This document shows, one piece after another, positions 1 through 11,819 of a stretch of 64,000 bases of DNA. The DNA is from Cryphonectria parasitica EP155 (lineage: Eukaryota; Ascomycota; Sordariomycetes; Diaporthales; Cryphonectriaceae), in the NCBI RefSeq assembly GCF_011745365.1, contig NW_024468914.1, positions 828,001-892,000 of the forward strand, in the 5' to 3' direction. Position 1 is the first letter of the stretch. Every line of letters starts with the position of its first letter. The position numbers were made by a program, and so were the translations under genes. The notes under the pieces were generated by a model. It was not told the origin of the DNA. It searched no databases and worked only from the letters and a program-made list of their open reading frames with translations.

Positions 1-242
1 CAGCCTGGCCAGCATCCAACCCAGCCGACTTATTTCCATTCAGCTCAATGAGTGGTGACCAGATCATCGAGGCGCTGAACCGAGCTGGCGGCGAGTTTGA
101 TAATGGCTACGCTCCCGGGCTGGGAGGGGGAGGCAATGCTGCAGGCGGGACCGGCGCTGGGGGAGGGGGTTTTGGGTGGGAGGACGGCGCGGGCTTCGAC
201 TTCCTGCCTACATGGAGCAACTGGCCAGATTTTGGGTTCTAA
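1..242 (+). CDS. C-terminal end of an unidentified protein (partial)
   Basis: The frame that starts at base 3 is open to the TAA at 240-242, so the window begins inside this gene. The visible last ~79 residues hold a glycine-rich stretch and end in an aromatic/acidic tail (TWSNWPDFGF). Gly-rich linkers with a W/F/D-rich terminus are common at the C-terminus of fungal Zn2Cys6 transcription factors, but no DNA-binding or other domain is inside the window, so that identity is only a guess. The ATG at 48 is probably internal. The gene is convergent with the mitochondrial carrier gene that ends at 679. Confidence 0.5.
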   Translation, partial: AWPASNPADLFPFSSMSGDQIIEALNRAGGEFDNGYAPGLGGGGNAAGGTGAGGGGFGWEDGAGFDFLPTWSNWPDFGF

Positions 243-678
243 AAAGAAGAAAAACAGGGGCGGTTGTATTATACTGGAGGCTCTTCTCAGCAGGTCACAC
301 GTAATGGAAAGAGCCGACTCGAGGACAGGCTATGCGCTCTAATAGAGATGACTATGTGAGAAAGCAGAGCACATTGGAAGGGCAAGCTGCCTACTAGAAG
401 TTCAACAAGGACAAGACGCATCTAGGAGACAAAAGATTTCTGATGATGTAAAGAGGCCATTGCCTGCTAGGAAGGAAAAGGGGAAAAAATCAACGTCTGC
501 ATGTGATCTTGGGTTGCTATCATATACGCTCCCATGTATGCTGTCCCCTCTCCAGAAACGCCGGAACGGATACCATAAGAAATAGAAAGAAGCCGCCAAA
601 TACAACAAGCAGACATAACGATCCAGCCCAACCGAATTGCTATCGGCTCCCCGGGCGCAGGGTATCTAAATGGAAATT
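243..678. other. Convergent intergenic region
   Basis: This lies between two convergent 3' ends and probably holds both 3' untranslated regions. I see no conserved coding frame, repeat or RNA gene. The short open frames on both strands look like chance. Confidence 0.6.
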
Positions 679-2383
679 TCACATCTTCGCCTCAACCGGC
701 GCCACAGCGGTCGTCGCCCGCCAGTTGACGAGGTCTTGGAGTTTCTCTATGAAGACGAAGGTGAGGATGGTATGGGGTCTGTTGTTGTTGGAGGTGGGTT
801 GAGAAGAAAGAATGAGTCAGTCAGGCGAACGTGTGAAAGTAGGCACCAAGGGGACGGACGGATGGATGATGGAGGGGCAAACTTACGTCAATCTTAGCCA
901 GGCTGGAGTCCAGCCTTTCATCAGGAATATGGGGCCTTCGTGCTGGAGACCTTGGGAGAGGACTTGCAGAACGCTCTGTAAGATCAAACCGAGATTCTTT
1001 GTGTTAGAGACAACGAAAAAAGGAAGGGGGAAAAAAAAACAAGGAAGGATAAAGGGGGGTGAGAATGGAAAAGGGACGAGGAGTCTAGAAAGAATTGCGT
1101 ACCGAAGACCCTCCTGCCCTGGAGGCAGACTGGATGCGGCTCTTGAGAACGTCGGCAGGGGCACAGATGGTGGTGGCGACGGTGCCGGCGATGAGGGAGG
1201 AGAGCATGTGTGTCTTGACGTCGTCTTTTAGGCTCGTATTTTTGAGGAGGAACTGCTTGGCGGCGGTGTATCTTCAAGGTGGGCAACTATTGTTTTAGTG
1301 TTTGCATGATCGAGGGTATGATGATAAGTGATGGTGGGGTTGGGGGGGGGGGGGATGAGTCCAGTACCAAAGGGGAAGAAGAGAAACTTACGGCGCAATC
1401 TGCCCAACATTCATCAATACACTCCTCACCACAGTAGCCGTCAAACCCCTTCCAAAAGTAGCCAGGCCCTCCTCGCGCGCGATCCGAGCAAGGCCCCTCG
1501 CGGCATCTGGATAGTGCATCCTCTCGCTCGGTGGTTTTGCGCCGTCGGCGCACATGCGGACGAGGATGACCTCGGCCGGGTTGCCGATGATGCCGGCGAG
1601 ACCGCCTGAGACACCGGCGCAGAGGATGGTGGCCCAGGACGAGAGAGGTTGGTTGTTGCGTTCTTTGAGGCGCTGGGAGAGGATGGTGTAGAGGCCGAAG
1701 CGGGCGGTGGAATAGGTGGATTGGCGGAGGATGGAGGCGCTGAGGCCTGTCCAGAGGGAGGGGATGCCTTGGATGGTTGTTAATTTGCTGTGTTGGAGGT
1801 TTGAAATATGGTGATTCTCCTTATTCTTCCTGTGTGTATATACAGACAAATTAAACACCAGGGGAGATTTAAAGAGAGGAGGACTTACCATCACGAGCTG
1901 CAAAGCTGTATAATGTCCTTAGCATCGGTGCCTTGGTGTGCATGACCTGCATCCGACTGAAAAAGATAATTGTGTTAAATTTTAGGGGTTTCCTTTTTCT
2001 TCATTTTCTTTCATAAATTGGACTTCTTTGGACTTCTTACTATTTTGTTTGGTCCAGTGGGTGTGCTAGAAAGCGAGGCCATCGTCAGTCCCAACTTGGC
2101 CAGCCATTGATATCACCTATAGGCGTTGGGGGTGGAGGGGTTGAGGGCGCGTGGGGATAGGGAGGTTCTAGGGCCTGCACTCACTGAAGCATACCGCCAT
2201 AGAGGCAGCGGCACCACTGAAGATCCAGCACAAGTCAGCGCCCCCGAGTCACTGAAAGCCAACCAACGAGCCACCAATTACCACCGAAACCCTCGCTGTA
2301 GTAGTCTTCCATTCTCCAATCTAGAGATGTACTCACCCAAGCCACCATGGCTGTTTCTGCTTTTCCCTCTGTGATTTGGACAT
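679..2383 (-). CDS. DIC1: Mitochondrial dicarboxylate-type carrier (SLC25 family)
   Basis: Inner-membrane exchanger of the mitochondrial carrier family, closest by motif to fungal dicarboxylate carriers that swap malate or succinate for phosphate. Eight exons give 301 aa: 2337-2383, 2185-2216, 2041-2065, 1889-1956, 1392-1767, 1103-1271, 887-975 and 679-778 (complement). All junctions are GT-AG and in phase. The three carrier signatures are visible: HPLDQTKYRMQ (repeat 1, built across two introns), NPAEVILVRMCAD (repeat 2) and APADVLKSRIQSA (repeat 3). The length fits the family. The start MSKSQREKQKQPWWLGG was chosen because it alone joins in phase to exon 2. Repeat 2 has Cys where Gln usually follows the RM pair. 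Three exons are under 50 nt, so automatic models probably truncate the N-terminus. The gene is divergent from the AhpD-like gene at 3144. The family is certain; the exact substrate is inferred. Confidence 0.9.
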
Positions 2384-3143
2384 ATTTGTTTGTCAACCGT
2401 TGTTGGTCAATCCTCCGTCAACCACATAATATGAGAGAAAAGAGAGAGACAAAATGGTCCCCCTTTTCCCCCCATATCCCATCCCATCTCATAATGCATT
2501 ACCCTTCTAATGAATCCATTAATTCATGTCGGGTGGCAGAACTGCAGCCGCACCAGGAAGGCATTCGCTAACTAGTGTGGTGATAGCATGTGACCGTGCC
2601 CCACCAATAAATCAACCATCAACCGGCCTACGTAAACAAGGTACGTACCTGCCGCCAGCCCGGCACAGTCGGTCCGGTCATTTTTCTACCTGCCGCCTCA
2701 GCCCCACGCACTCCCCTAGCCGTCGCCATAGTGAATTTGTACCAATGCATCTCCATCCCATCGTCGTCACAGCCCAGCAGGGTTCATCTCGGCGCGCCCC
2801 TCGGCATAGTGCAACCGCGACAAGGCGACAGACAGACAGACAGACAGGTACAGGACGTGGGGGTGCTTGCGAGGACAATCACGTTTCTTGTTCTTGCGAC
2901 TTCGGAACTCTTCTCTTGGGAATTATTTCTCGCCTTGGGATTTTCCTACTTTCTCCGACATATCGACTGATCTTCGTTTTCTGGTCTCTCGATCAATTGG
3001 AATCTCCTCCTTCACGATAACATCGGCCGACGAAGTAGGTCCAGTGACCACAGCTTTCGTTCTCTTGTCCATATAGAGAGTCGCAAAGAACAGACAAGAG
3101 GGGAAGAAGACGAAGAACCCACGACCCCACGCCCGCCCACACG
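2384..3143. promoter_or_regulatory. Divergent promoter region, with a (GACA)5 tract
   Basis: The 760 bp between the two divergent start codons must hold both promoters. I see a tetranucleotide repeat, GACA x5, at 2827-2846, pyrimidine-rich stretches before the right-hand start, and no coding frame of note. No specific factor site is claimed. Confidence 0.55.
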
Positions 3144-4096
3144 ATGTCGAAGCTGGCTCCCGCGCTCAAGGAGCTCGTCAATGCTCCTTTCTCCCGTCCA
3201 GGCCCTGCCAAGGCCCCAGCAGGCATAGGAAAGCTGTACGAGAGGATAGCAGGCGAGGCACAGGCCCAGAGCCTGGGCCCAAGACCGTGGATCGTCTTAT
3301 CCGTATGTCTAGATGCCTTCTTCTTCTTCTTCCTCCTTCTCCTACTCCGTCTCCTCGTACGCGACTTTCTCTCCTCTGCTAACACCTAACAAAACAACAG
3401 GCCGCGGCAACCTTCACGCTCAACTCCCCCGACTCCCTTGCCATCCTCCACAACGTCGCCTCCTCCTCGACCGCCCAGACTTACCGTGCCCTCCCGCCCG
3501 CCCCGGCGGCCGAGCTGATTCGAGAGGTCGGCCTGAAGTGCATCTCCTTCAACGGCATCCCACGCTCCATCAACTGCCTCGGTGCCTTCCGCGCCTCTCT
3601 ACCGCAAGACGTCCAGTCCGCCCTCGAGACCAAGCCCTCCCGCGAGCTGACGCCGGCCAACCTGGCCCAGCGCAAGGCGACGGGCCTGGGACTGTGGACG
3701 TCCGTCTACGACCCCTTCGAGACGAAGCTGATCGCCAAGCTGGCGGACAGCCACCCAGACCTGCCTGTGCACATCCTGGGCAGCCACTACGCGCCGCTGC
3801 TGAGCAACCCGGAGGGCGTCAACAGGGGCGGGCTGGCGGACGTGGGCCGGGTGCTGACGAGCCTGGTGGCGATTGCGTGTCTGCGCGCGCAGACGGGGGT
3901 GGGGCCGCAGGTGCTGAGCCATGTGTTTGGCCTGCGCAAGGCGGTGGACCAGGGGTATCATGAGAGGGAGGCCGAGAGCCCTGAGGAGGCGCAGGGGCTG
4001 GCGTGGCTTTCTGGGGACGAGGGGAGCGAGTGGCTGCTGAAGAGTGTGGATAGTATTGTGGAAGCGGTGGGACAGAACTTTGCTAGCAAGTTGTAG
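3144..4096 (+). CDS. AhpD-like (carboxymuconolactone decarboxylase-like) protein
   Basis: Two exons, 3144-3302 and 3401-4096, encode 284 aa. The intron runs GTATGT to ACAG and carries a TTC-rich tract. The protein starts MSKLAPALKELVNAPFSRPG. Its centre (LKCISFNGIPRSINCLGAF) resembles the helical core of a fungal family distantly related to AhpD/carboxymuconolactone decarboxylases, but the paired cysteines are nine residues apart rather than the CxxC of true AhpD, so peroxidase-linked activity should not be assumed. There is no clear signal peptide or membrane segment. The divergent neighbour is a mitochondrial carrier. The splice model is secure; function is unknown beyond the fold guess. 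Confidence 0.75.
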
Positions 4097-4424
4097 GATG
4101 TAGGATGTATTGAAATGATACCACATTTGGATTGTAAAGACACATACAAATATATGTCTACATAAGACCAATCATGAAACTTGTTCATCACAGTGAATGC
4201 AAATGAGATGTACGATTGTATCTCATTTTGTGTGAAGACTGCCAATATACATTTTATTGATGGTTATTCATATTTATTTATATATATACATATGTATGCC
4301 CAAACACCCTATCCACATCCTTCCCCCGCCCCCCCCCCCCCACCCCCCCCCCCACCCCCCTCCTCCTTTCTATCCTAGATTTATATACATACACAAATAT
4401 ATAAAATTTGCACAACAAAACCGA
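4097..4424. other. Convergent intergenic region with a poly-C tract
   Basis: This holds the 3' ends of two convergent genes. It is AT-rich apart from an almost pure C run at about 4323-4362, broken by single A residues. No gene is seen. Confidence 0.6.
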
Positions 4425-6336
4425 TTACTCCATCTGCAGCAGGTCATCAGCAACCTTGAAGCTGGCATCCGTCTTGGCCTTGACCTCGTCAACCTCGACG
4501 CCTGGTGCCAGCTCGGTCAAGGTCAGCCCGCCCACCTCCCTGTCGACCTGGAAGACACACTGTTCACCAAATGTCAGTATACATACATAAATATCCGCAA
4601 GCATTCTCGAAACGGGAATATATATCATTTTACATACCAGATCAGTAATAATAGTGCTCACGACCCGCGCGCCCGTCAGAGGCAACGTGCACAGCTCGAC
4701 AATCTTGGAGCTCCCGTCCTTGGCGACATGGTCGGTGGCGACGACGATCTTGGTCTGGTCTGGGTTCGAGACGAGGTCCATGGCGCCGCCCATGCCCTTG
4801 AAGACTTTGCCGGGGATCATGTAGTTGGCCAGGTCGCCGGCGGCGCTGACCTGGAGGGCGCCGAGGATGGAGACGTCGACGTGGCCGCCGCGGATCATGC
4901 CGAAGGACTCGGAGGAGTCGAAGGTGGCGGCGCCGGGGAGGAGGGTGACTGTTTCTTTGCCGGCATTGATGATGTCGCTGGGATTTGTTAGAGGCTGTGT
5001 TGGAAAGATGGTTTCTCTCTCTTCCTCTCTCTCTCACTTCCCTCTATGGCTCCGGTAAGGAGTTTACTTACGGGTCAACTTCATCCGCTGTAGGATATGG
5101 TCCCATGCCCAAGATACCATTCTCGCTCTGCAACCACACCTTCTGCCCCTCTGGTAGGAAACTTGGCGCCAGGGTGGGAATACCCACACCCAGGTTCACA
5201 TAGTATCCATCCTTCAACTCCTTGGCCGCCCTCCTCGCAATCCTCTCCCTCCTCAGGACCGCAGGGCTCTTCTCTGCTTCCGCCTTGGACGAGTCTGTGT
5301 TCTCCTCCCGCAGCTTCATCAGCTCGATCGTCTTCTCCGCCGTGGCCGGGACGATCCTGTCGACAAAGATGCCAGGCAGATCCACCTCCATAGGGCCAAT
5401 CTCGCCGACCTCGACAATATTCTCGGCCTCGACAATGGTCAGCGCAGCAGCCTTCGCCATGATGGGGCCAAAGGTCCTCGTGGTGTAGCGAAACACACAG
5501 TTGCCCGCGGTGTCGGCCTTCCAGGCGCGCAGGATGGCCACGTCGCCGGGCAGCGCCGTCTCCATGAGGTACGTCTTGCCGCCAAAGATGCGGGTCTCGC
5601 GCGGCTTGCCCGACTCGAGCACGCGGCCCGACGCATCCAGGCGCACGGGGATCTGGCCCGACTGCACCAGGCTGTGGGCGCCGGTGGCGGTGAAGAAGGC
5701 GGGGATGCCGGAGCCGGCGGCGCGGAGGCGCTCGGCCAGGGTGCCCTGGGGGCAGAGCTCGATGGCGATCTGGCCCGTCAGGTACTTCTTCTCGAGGACC
5801 TTGTTGCTGCCCAGGTACGACAGCACGAGGCGGTCGACCTGGCCCTCCTTGGTAAGCACGCTGAGCCCGCCCTTGCCCTCGACGCCGGCGTTGTTGGAGA
5901 CGGCGGTCAGGGAGTGCAGGCTGTCCTTGCCGCGGCGGTGCAGGGCCGTGATGAGGGTTTCGGCTACGCCGCAGAGGCCGAAGCCTGAGGACAGGATGGT
6001 GGAGCCGGATTGGATGTCGGCTACAGCGTCGTCGGCGGTTGGGTAGAGCTTGGAGCCGCCTCGTTTGGGGGTGGGAGAGGAGGAGGCGGCGGCGAGGATG
6101 CGAGTGGTGGTGGAGAAGAGGCGGTTGTGACGGGAGGAGGCTATCCTCTGTGGTGAAGATGATAGTGAAGATGATGATGATGATGATGATGATGGCCTTG
6201 AGGAGGAGGGTGTGAGACAGGCTGTTGCTCTTGATGATGATGCTGCTCCTGCTGCCACGGCCTGTCGTGTCCTGGCTGGAGAGAGGAGGTTGAGGTTTGG
6301 CATGCACCGCCGCACATGTCTTGCTGTCGTCGCCAT
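4425..6336 (-). CDS. Succinyl-CoA:3-oxoacid CoA-transferase, mitochondrial
   Basis: Moves CoA from succinyl-CoA to an oxoacid such as acetoacetate in the mitochondrial matrix, in ketone-body and short-chain acid use. Three exons (complement 5072-6336, 4638-4977, 4425-4559) give 579 aa, slightly longer than animal SCOT because of the N-terminus. The first ~75 residues are rich in Arg, Ser and Ala with a serine run coded by a GAT-type trinucleotide repeat (about 6168-6194), as expected for a matrix targeting peptide. The CoA-transferase alpha half follows ([13 protein letters not shown], then [12 protein letters not shown]). The beta half carries the SENGILG motif with the catalytic Glu near residue 405. 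The C-terminus [17 protein letters not shown] is typical of the family. Both introns are GT-AG and phase-consistent. Confidence 0.93.
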
Positions 6337-8211
6337 GGTTGCTGTGCTGTATAGTTTGACGTGCGTCTTCCCTTCTGCTCTTCTCTGCCTTTTGTATTTT
6401 CTTGCACACCAACTTGAACAAAGCGTTGAAGCCGAGAATGTACTGTAGGGGCCAACTGATCAAGACACAAAACAGAACAAAAAGTGAGGCTATTCAGCAA
6501 ATTATTTTCCCTTCACAAACAATTCAGAAAATAGTCAAGAATCCATGCAACGCAATGCCCCTCGCAGTAACCTCGTAATCTGATCGTAATTCCGCAATCC
6601 GGAACGGGAACCCAGAGATCGCATGCGCATAAATGTCCCCTTACAAGTCAAATCATGGGCGCGCACCTCGGCCGCGCAAAAAGAACCTCGGGGGTAACTT
6701 CTGCCGACCGGCGACGTCATCATCCCGCAGGGGTTGTTTTCTCCACCGGAGCTAAGCATTTGCAGTGGTTGTTTGCTGCCGAGGGCGGTCGGGGGGTAGA
6801 TCAGAAGGCCGGGGTTGCGGGTTGTGGGCCTGGGCCAAAATGCACGCGGGTTCTAAAACATACTTTAATCACTGGGAAGCCTTATTGGGATATTCCGAGG
6901 TGAGAGGAAAGGACGCGACTTTTTGGGGGTTCGCTACACGAGGGCAGCGAGGTCGGAGTTTGGTCTCTCTCTTGGCTGATTACGGTACTTGAAGTAGTCT
7001 CCATACACTTACATATCCAAGGTTGAGGGGTTGTTATGTTTGGTACTTGTTTTCGCGACTGGAAAGAAAGCACGTTTTGAAGGCAGTGATCTTTTCTCTT
7101 GCACTGGCCAGCATGTTGAAATCCTGGCCAGTGCATATGTTATGCAAGACCATGCTGCTCATCACCTGATCTGTGCAGCCTGTCAGTAATAGAAGATGTT
7201 GATCTGGAGGTGAGAGGTTTGGGAGAACCAGTTGCATGCAATGTGACGTGACGTTTCGATTGATGAGAAGGCCCCAGACAAATTTAACGTTAGACACATA
7301 TTTGCTAGTTATATAATGAGAGTGCTGTGCCGTTCGCAAAGGATCCGTCTGAGCTTCAAGGGTCCCCAATAGCAAAGTGGCCGTTTTAAACCAACGGACA
7401 GCCAAGTCGAAAATGTCTTGTCGATTGAAACATCTGCCTTGGCAGTACAACTCTTATCCGCAGCCTTCCGATTTCATCCTACTCTCTCAGTCTATTTTGG
7501 GATAGCCTATGGCTTCTGCACTAACAATAGCAGAGCGAAATAGTACTATCAAGGGATCTTGGCTCACAGCCTGACGAACGACTAGAGTCACTCAATGAGC
7601 GACCCCGTCGGTGCCGGCACGGAATCCTTGCGTTTAAGTTTTTATAAGTACTGTACCTTCTGAGGTACTCGTTGCGCTAGCCAAGTCTTCTTGGCATACA
7701 TCTGTCAGGCCTGCAGGTCATATTCGACAAACACTGCCAAGCACGTTGGCAAGACACAAAGAGACCAACACCATTTGACCTCAGACAAATAGCTGAACTG
7801 AGACCTCAATAAGTCTCAGCCAGTCAGACAGGCCTGACAATTCCTCGACAACCAACGCCCGCCGTTGGGACGCATAACCATAAAGGTGGCGACAAGAAAG
7901 GGAATAGCGTAATGGATCTTGTGCGCCTCTTCCGCAGGGGTCGGATTGTGCCGCACACTCCTCTTTGCGGGGAAAAAATAAGGATAAGGGAATCCGGGGT
8001 AATTTGCTGGCTGGAGTGTAACCTGTAAGCATTCAAGTCGGTGAAGCAGAGCACACGGATGACAACGACAATAACACAGCCTACATTTCACCGCTGTGAT
8101 TACTGAGTCTCTCTCTCTCTGTGCTCTCTGTGTACGTGTGCCTCTGTCTCTCTGCAATCATCTCACTGGTAAGAAACGAAAGCAAGAGCATTATTCGCCA
8201 CTACTGCCAGC
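6337..8211. other. Divergent intergenic region
   Basis: This 1.9 kb separates two divergent genes and should hold both promoters. Open frames such as the 138-codon one at 7034-7450 (complement) show no codon bias, splice structure or recognisable motif. A perfect inverted repeat lies at 7100-7135. A short CT-rich dinucleotide tract precedes the right-hand gene near 8107-8120. Confidence 0.5.
7100..7135. repeat. Perfect 12-bp inverted repeat with 12-nt spacer
   Basis: The left arm TGCACTGGCCAG (7100-7111) and right arm CTGGCCAGTGCA (7124-7135) are exact reverse complements, separated by 12 nt. It could be a palindromic binding site, a hairpin in a transcript or a decayed element end. No target duplication was seen. 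The role is unknown. Confidence 0.85.
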
Positions 8212-10123
8212 ATGAAGTCGTCCTTAGACTTCCCTGAGGCCAAACCCGAGGCCGGCGAGGTCGAGGAGGCACAAGCAGAACACGAGTACCGAACGCGAAT
8301 GACCAGGCGCATCCTCCTCAAGACCGACACCCGCATCCTGCCTATCCTCGCACTATTGTTCTTGTGCTCTTTTTTAGACAGGACAAATGTCGGCAACGCA
8401 AAGATTATTGGTCTCGTAGAGGACCTGGACATGACCAACCTGCAGTACAATCAGGGTCTGGCTGTGTTCTATGCGACATACATAGCAAGGTATGCGCCCC
8501 AAGGTCCATCCCATGCACTATCGTCCTCAAGTCTCCACACATATACGATATAATAACGGGCTGTGCTAACAATGAGATCCTTGTTCCTCTAGTGAACTCC
8601 CCTCCAACCTCATCCTGAAGCGCCTCACCCCGCGACTATGGCTCGCCTTCCTCACCTGCGCCTGGGGCATCGTCACCATGTGCCTCGGATTTGTCCGCAG
8701 CTACGGCAGTTTCGTCGCCGTCCGCGCCGTACTGGGCATCACCGAGGGCGGCCTGCTACCCGGCATGGTCCTGTACCTGTCAGGCTTGTACACGAGAGGC
8801 GAGATGGCCCTGCGAATCGGCATCTTCTACACGGCTGCCTCGCTGTCTGGCGCCTTTGGAGGCCTTCTCGCCCGTGGCTTGTCGGCCATCGGGCCACGGG
8901 GCGGCCTTGAGGGCTGGCGGTGGATTTTTATCATTGAGGGCTTGCTTACTGTGGTCTGTGGCCTGGTTGCGCTGGTGTTCTTGTCCAGTAACCTCGCCAC
9001 GGCGTCGTTCCTTACGGTCGAGGAGCAGGAGTTTGCTGTGAGGAGATTGTCGGGGGATTTGTCACCGGAGGAGAGGTTCCAGTAAGTTTTCTAATTGTTG
9101 TCTTCTTTTTCTGTCTCTTTTTTTTCCTTCTCTCCCGACGTGACAGGGAAGATGCTAAGAAATTGATAGCACCGAAAGTGAGAGACAAGAAAAGTTTCGA
9201 TGGTCAGAGGTGAGAAGAGGAGTTTTCAACATCCAGGTGTGGCTTACTGCAACTGCGTACTTTGCTATCCTGGCAGGCTTGTACTCTTTTGGCCTTTTTG
9301 TAAGTCATTTTCTCTGACATAATGAAAGAGATGTATCATACCCTTGAAATCCTAACCAGTATCACAGCTCCCGACGATCATCAATGGGCTGGGCATCACA
9401 TCCAACTCTAACGAGACTCAACTCTGGAGCGTCATACCTTATGCTGTCGCTACACCAGTCACTGGTATGTCTGAAATCCCTCCTCAGATTCTAACGACAA
9501 GCAGACGGGAGAGAAGGAGGAAGAAAGAGTAACGAGGGCTCTTCACTGATGAATCTCACTTCGCAATAGTTCTCATTGCATTTATTTCGGATCGCATGAA
9601 GATCAGGGGTGTCATCATGCTCTTCACCCTCCCTATCGCCATCATAGGCTACGCAGCCATCGCCAACATCACATCATCCGAGGCCAAGTTTGGCATGACC
9701 TGTCTGATGGCTATTGGCATGTACTCAAGCGTGCCTTGCGTTCTCGTCTGGAACTCAAACAACTCAGCCGGCCACTATAAGCGCGCCACCACGTCGGCCT
9801 TGCAGCTGGCGGTGGCCAATGCCGGCGGGTTTGTAGCAAGTAAGTCCTGTCCATCTAACTACTTCATCCATCTCGTCTCGCAGTTCCTCTTAGAAAAGGC
9901 TCCTGTTAACGTTCCTTTAGCATTTGTCTATCCCAGCGATGAGGGCCCTCTCTACCACAAGGGCCACAGCATCATCCTCGGCCTATTGTGCTATGCTTGG
10001 GTTGCAGTGCTTGCGAACGTGTTGTACTGTATCAAGATCAACAAGGACAAGCGAAACGGAAAGTACTCTCACTTTGAGGGATCTGGAGACGATCGGGACC
10101 CCAACTTTGTAATGGTCTTGTAG
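8212..10123 (+). CDS. MFS permease of the DAL5 (allantoate/nicotinate) family
   Basis: Plasma-membrane proton symporter of the anion:cation symporter branch of the major facilitator superfamily, whose fungal members take up allantoate, nicotinate and similar anions. Six exons (8212-8489, 8593-9081, 9170-9299, 9368-9464, 9570-9839, 9921-10123) give 488 aa with about 12 hydrophobic segments. Family marks are LLFLCSFLDRTNVGNAKI in the first membrane segment, YNQGLAVFYATYI, ELPSNLILKRLTPRLWL, and FRWSEVRRGVFNIQVWLTA after the central loop. The third intron end was set at 9169 (GATAG) because the nearer CAG at about 9147 puts a stop in the following frame. The start has an acidic hydrophilic leader usual for these proteins. 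The substrate cannot be read from sequence. Confidence 0.9.
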
Positions 10124-10170
10124 AAGTGCTATGAAAAGAGAACGATCTTCGCCTTGCTTTCTAATTTCAG

Positions 10171-10201
<31 letters not shown>

Positions 10202-10224
10202 GAGAGAGAGAGAGCGAGAGAGAG
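10171..10224. repeat. (AC)13 followed by (AG)n microsatellite
   Basis: AC dinucleotides run from 10171 to 10196. AG dinucleotides follow, interrupted once by a C, to about 10224. The tract sits about 50 bp after the permease stop codon, within the probable 3' untranslated region. Confidence 0.9.
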
Positions 10225-11667
10225 GTGTCACTATACATCCGGCGCGGATAAGACGGGCGGATCTTCCAATTTTGGGGGTTGAGCAAGTTGTATATGACGA
10301 CGTACATGTCATACTCAGGACTGCCTCAGCTCGCCTTGACGTTTGAAGGAGGCGTAATTGATGCGGAGAGTTGGCCAAAGCTGGTGAGCTCGGAATACAA
10401 CAGATGTTTAGCTCCGTTGGAAGAAGTTGTCGTGTGACAGGGAGAGCAGTTAGCCACATGGCGTACATATGAATCGCTTACTCTCTTCCTCAGGATTTTG
10501 TCAAAACATGTCCTGAGCGAAGAGTCTAGACTAAAGCTCTGTGTGGGTGTCGAGGCCTGAGGACAAGTGCCAGTTAAGGTTATACTCAACAGGAACATAG
10601 TGCCCAGATGCAACCTCAGCAGCGGGGCGAATATCTCAAGAAAGAAGGTGTTGTGCGCTATAGTCTTCAGGCTCGCATGCATCTGAGAGGGCAGATTTTC
10701 AAAGCAGGTAGTAAATGTGAGGTGTGTTGCTTGGGGAGTTGGAGAAACCCTACCATGTCACTTCTTGATGACCACGAATTGCCCAAAGTGAGGGAGCTGA
10801 CGAGGCCATCGTGAGAAAGTAACATGATCGTATTGGTGGACTGGAGGCGCATAGGTGTGAGCCCCCTTGTCTATATGTGCCACCCACATTCCTCTTCGGT
10901 CAGCGACGGACCAATTTGGACCCCTGCTCGACTCCCCTCATTGCGGAAACCTGTTGAGAGACCCTTCACATCACAAATCAGAGTGCTGACTATCACATCT
11001 AAGCATCAATACCACCGCTCCTCTACATTCTGGCCTCTCCCCCACGCAAAAGACGGGGGTGGCATTACGTACCCACGTGCAGCACGGCAAAGTTGGCATG
11101 CCCTTTCGTGACAGATCTTTTTCTTGTGGTCTTCTATCACAAGTGCTAGATAGAATTACTACCTTCCATATAGGGCTCAAACTATCTCCAAAATCATGTC
11201 TCCTCGACAATGTTCTGCCGCAATTGCCGTGCCCTCGACCACGATCCACAGCGGCAACCAAGAAACACAATTCCCCATTGCTACTAGTACGTGCAGTATC
11301 ACGACGGAACTCCTCATTCATGCCCATCCTGCCGGGAAACCTAGGATTGTGGATAATATGTTGCATATTCCTACGGTTACAGTGTATCTTGCCACGCTTC
11401 TGTTCCTCCTCCGCCTGATACTACCTCATCGTGCCCCTGACAAGCTCGCTTATTCGTGGCTGTCTCGTGCATTGACATCGCGGGATTGAAACCAATACTA
11501 TGCTCAGTAAGTCCCACGCCATAGCTGAGGCAAATTGACTCGATGGGAAAGGTCTAAAGGAATGAAGCTTGGCATGCGTGAGGGCTTCGTGGAGGCATGG
11601 GATACCTTCGTGCCCGCGGACGCCGTGTAGACATCGTGCACAGTAATGATGAAGGGATATGATTGCC

Positions 11668-11673
11668 TATAAA
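11668..11673 (+). promoter_or_regulatory. TATA-like element upstream of the HsbA-like gene
   Basis: TATAAA occurs about 150 bp before the start codon, with an AT-rich leader following. The position is plausible for a strongly induced secreted-protein gene, but a six-base match can be chance. Confidence 0.3.
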
Positions 11674-11819
11674 GAGACGAGAGCCCTCATGGATGAGACA
11701 CGTTCAAGAAGGGGCATCTTTTCTTGAACAGAACATATTGAGACGCGAATTTCCCGAAGAAAAATATATTCAATTTCTATTATCAACACCTTTTATCATA
11801 ACTACCCTACACCGTTACC

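Larger units (their letters stand above)
10124..11819. other. Intergenic region
   Basis: No gene I can support lies here. It starts with the 3' end of the permease gene and an (AC)n(AG)n microsatellite. A 98-codon + strand frame at 11196-11489 has one hydrophobic stretch near its end but no homology I recognise and no clear splice partner. The last ~200 bp form the promoter of the HsbA-like gene. Confidence 0.5.

Noticed and set aside
5081..6463. 460-codon open frame on the minus strand overlapping the CoA-transferase gene
   Set aside because: Its translation is low-complexity (H, R, G, P rich) and lies in another frame of a clearly conserved gene in GC-rich DNA.
7034..7450. 138-codon minus-strand frame in the 6.3-8.2 kb gap
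   Set aside because: No codon bias, splice signals, homology or conserved motif; it also contains the inverted repeat.
11196..11489. 98-codon frame with a hydrophobic stretch
   Set aside because: A weak resemblance in layout to the frame at 17592-17894 was considered, but residue identity is too low to call a family.
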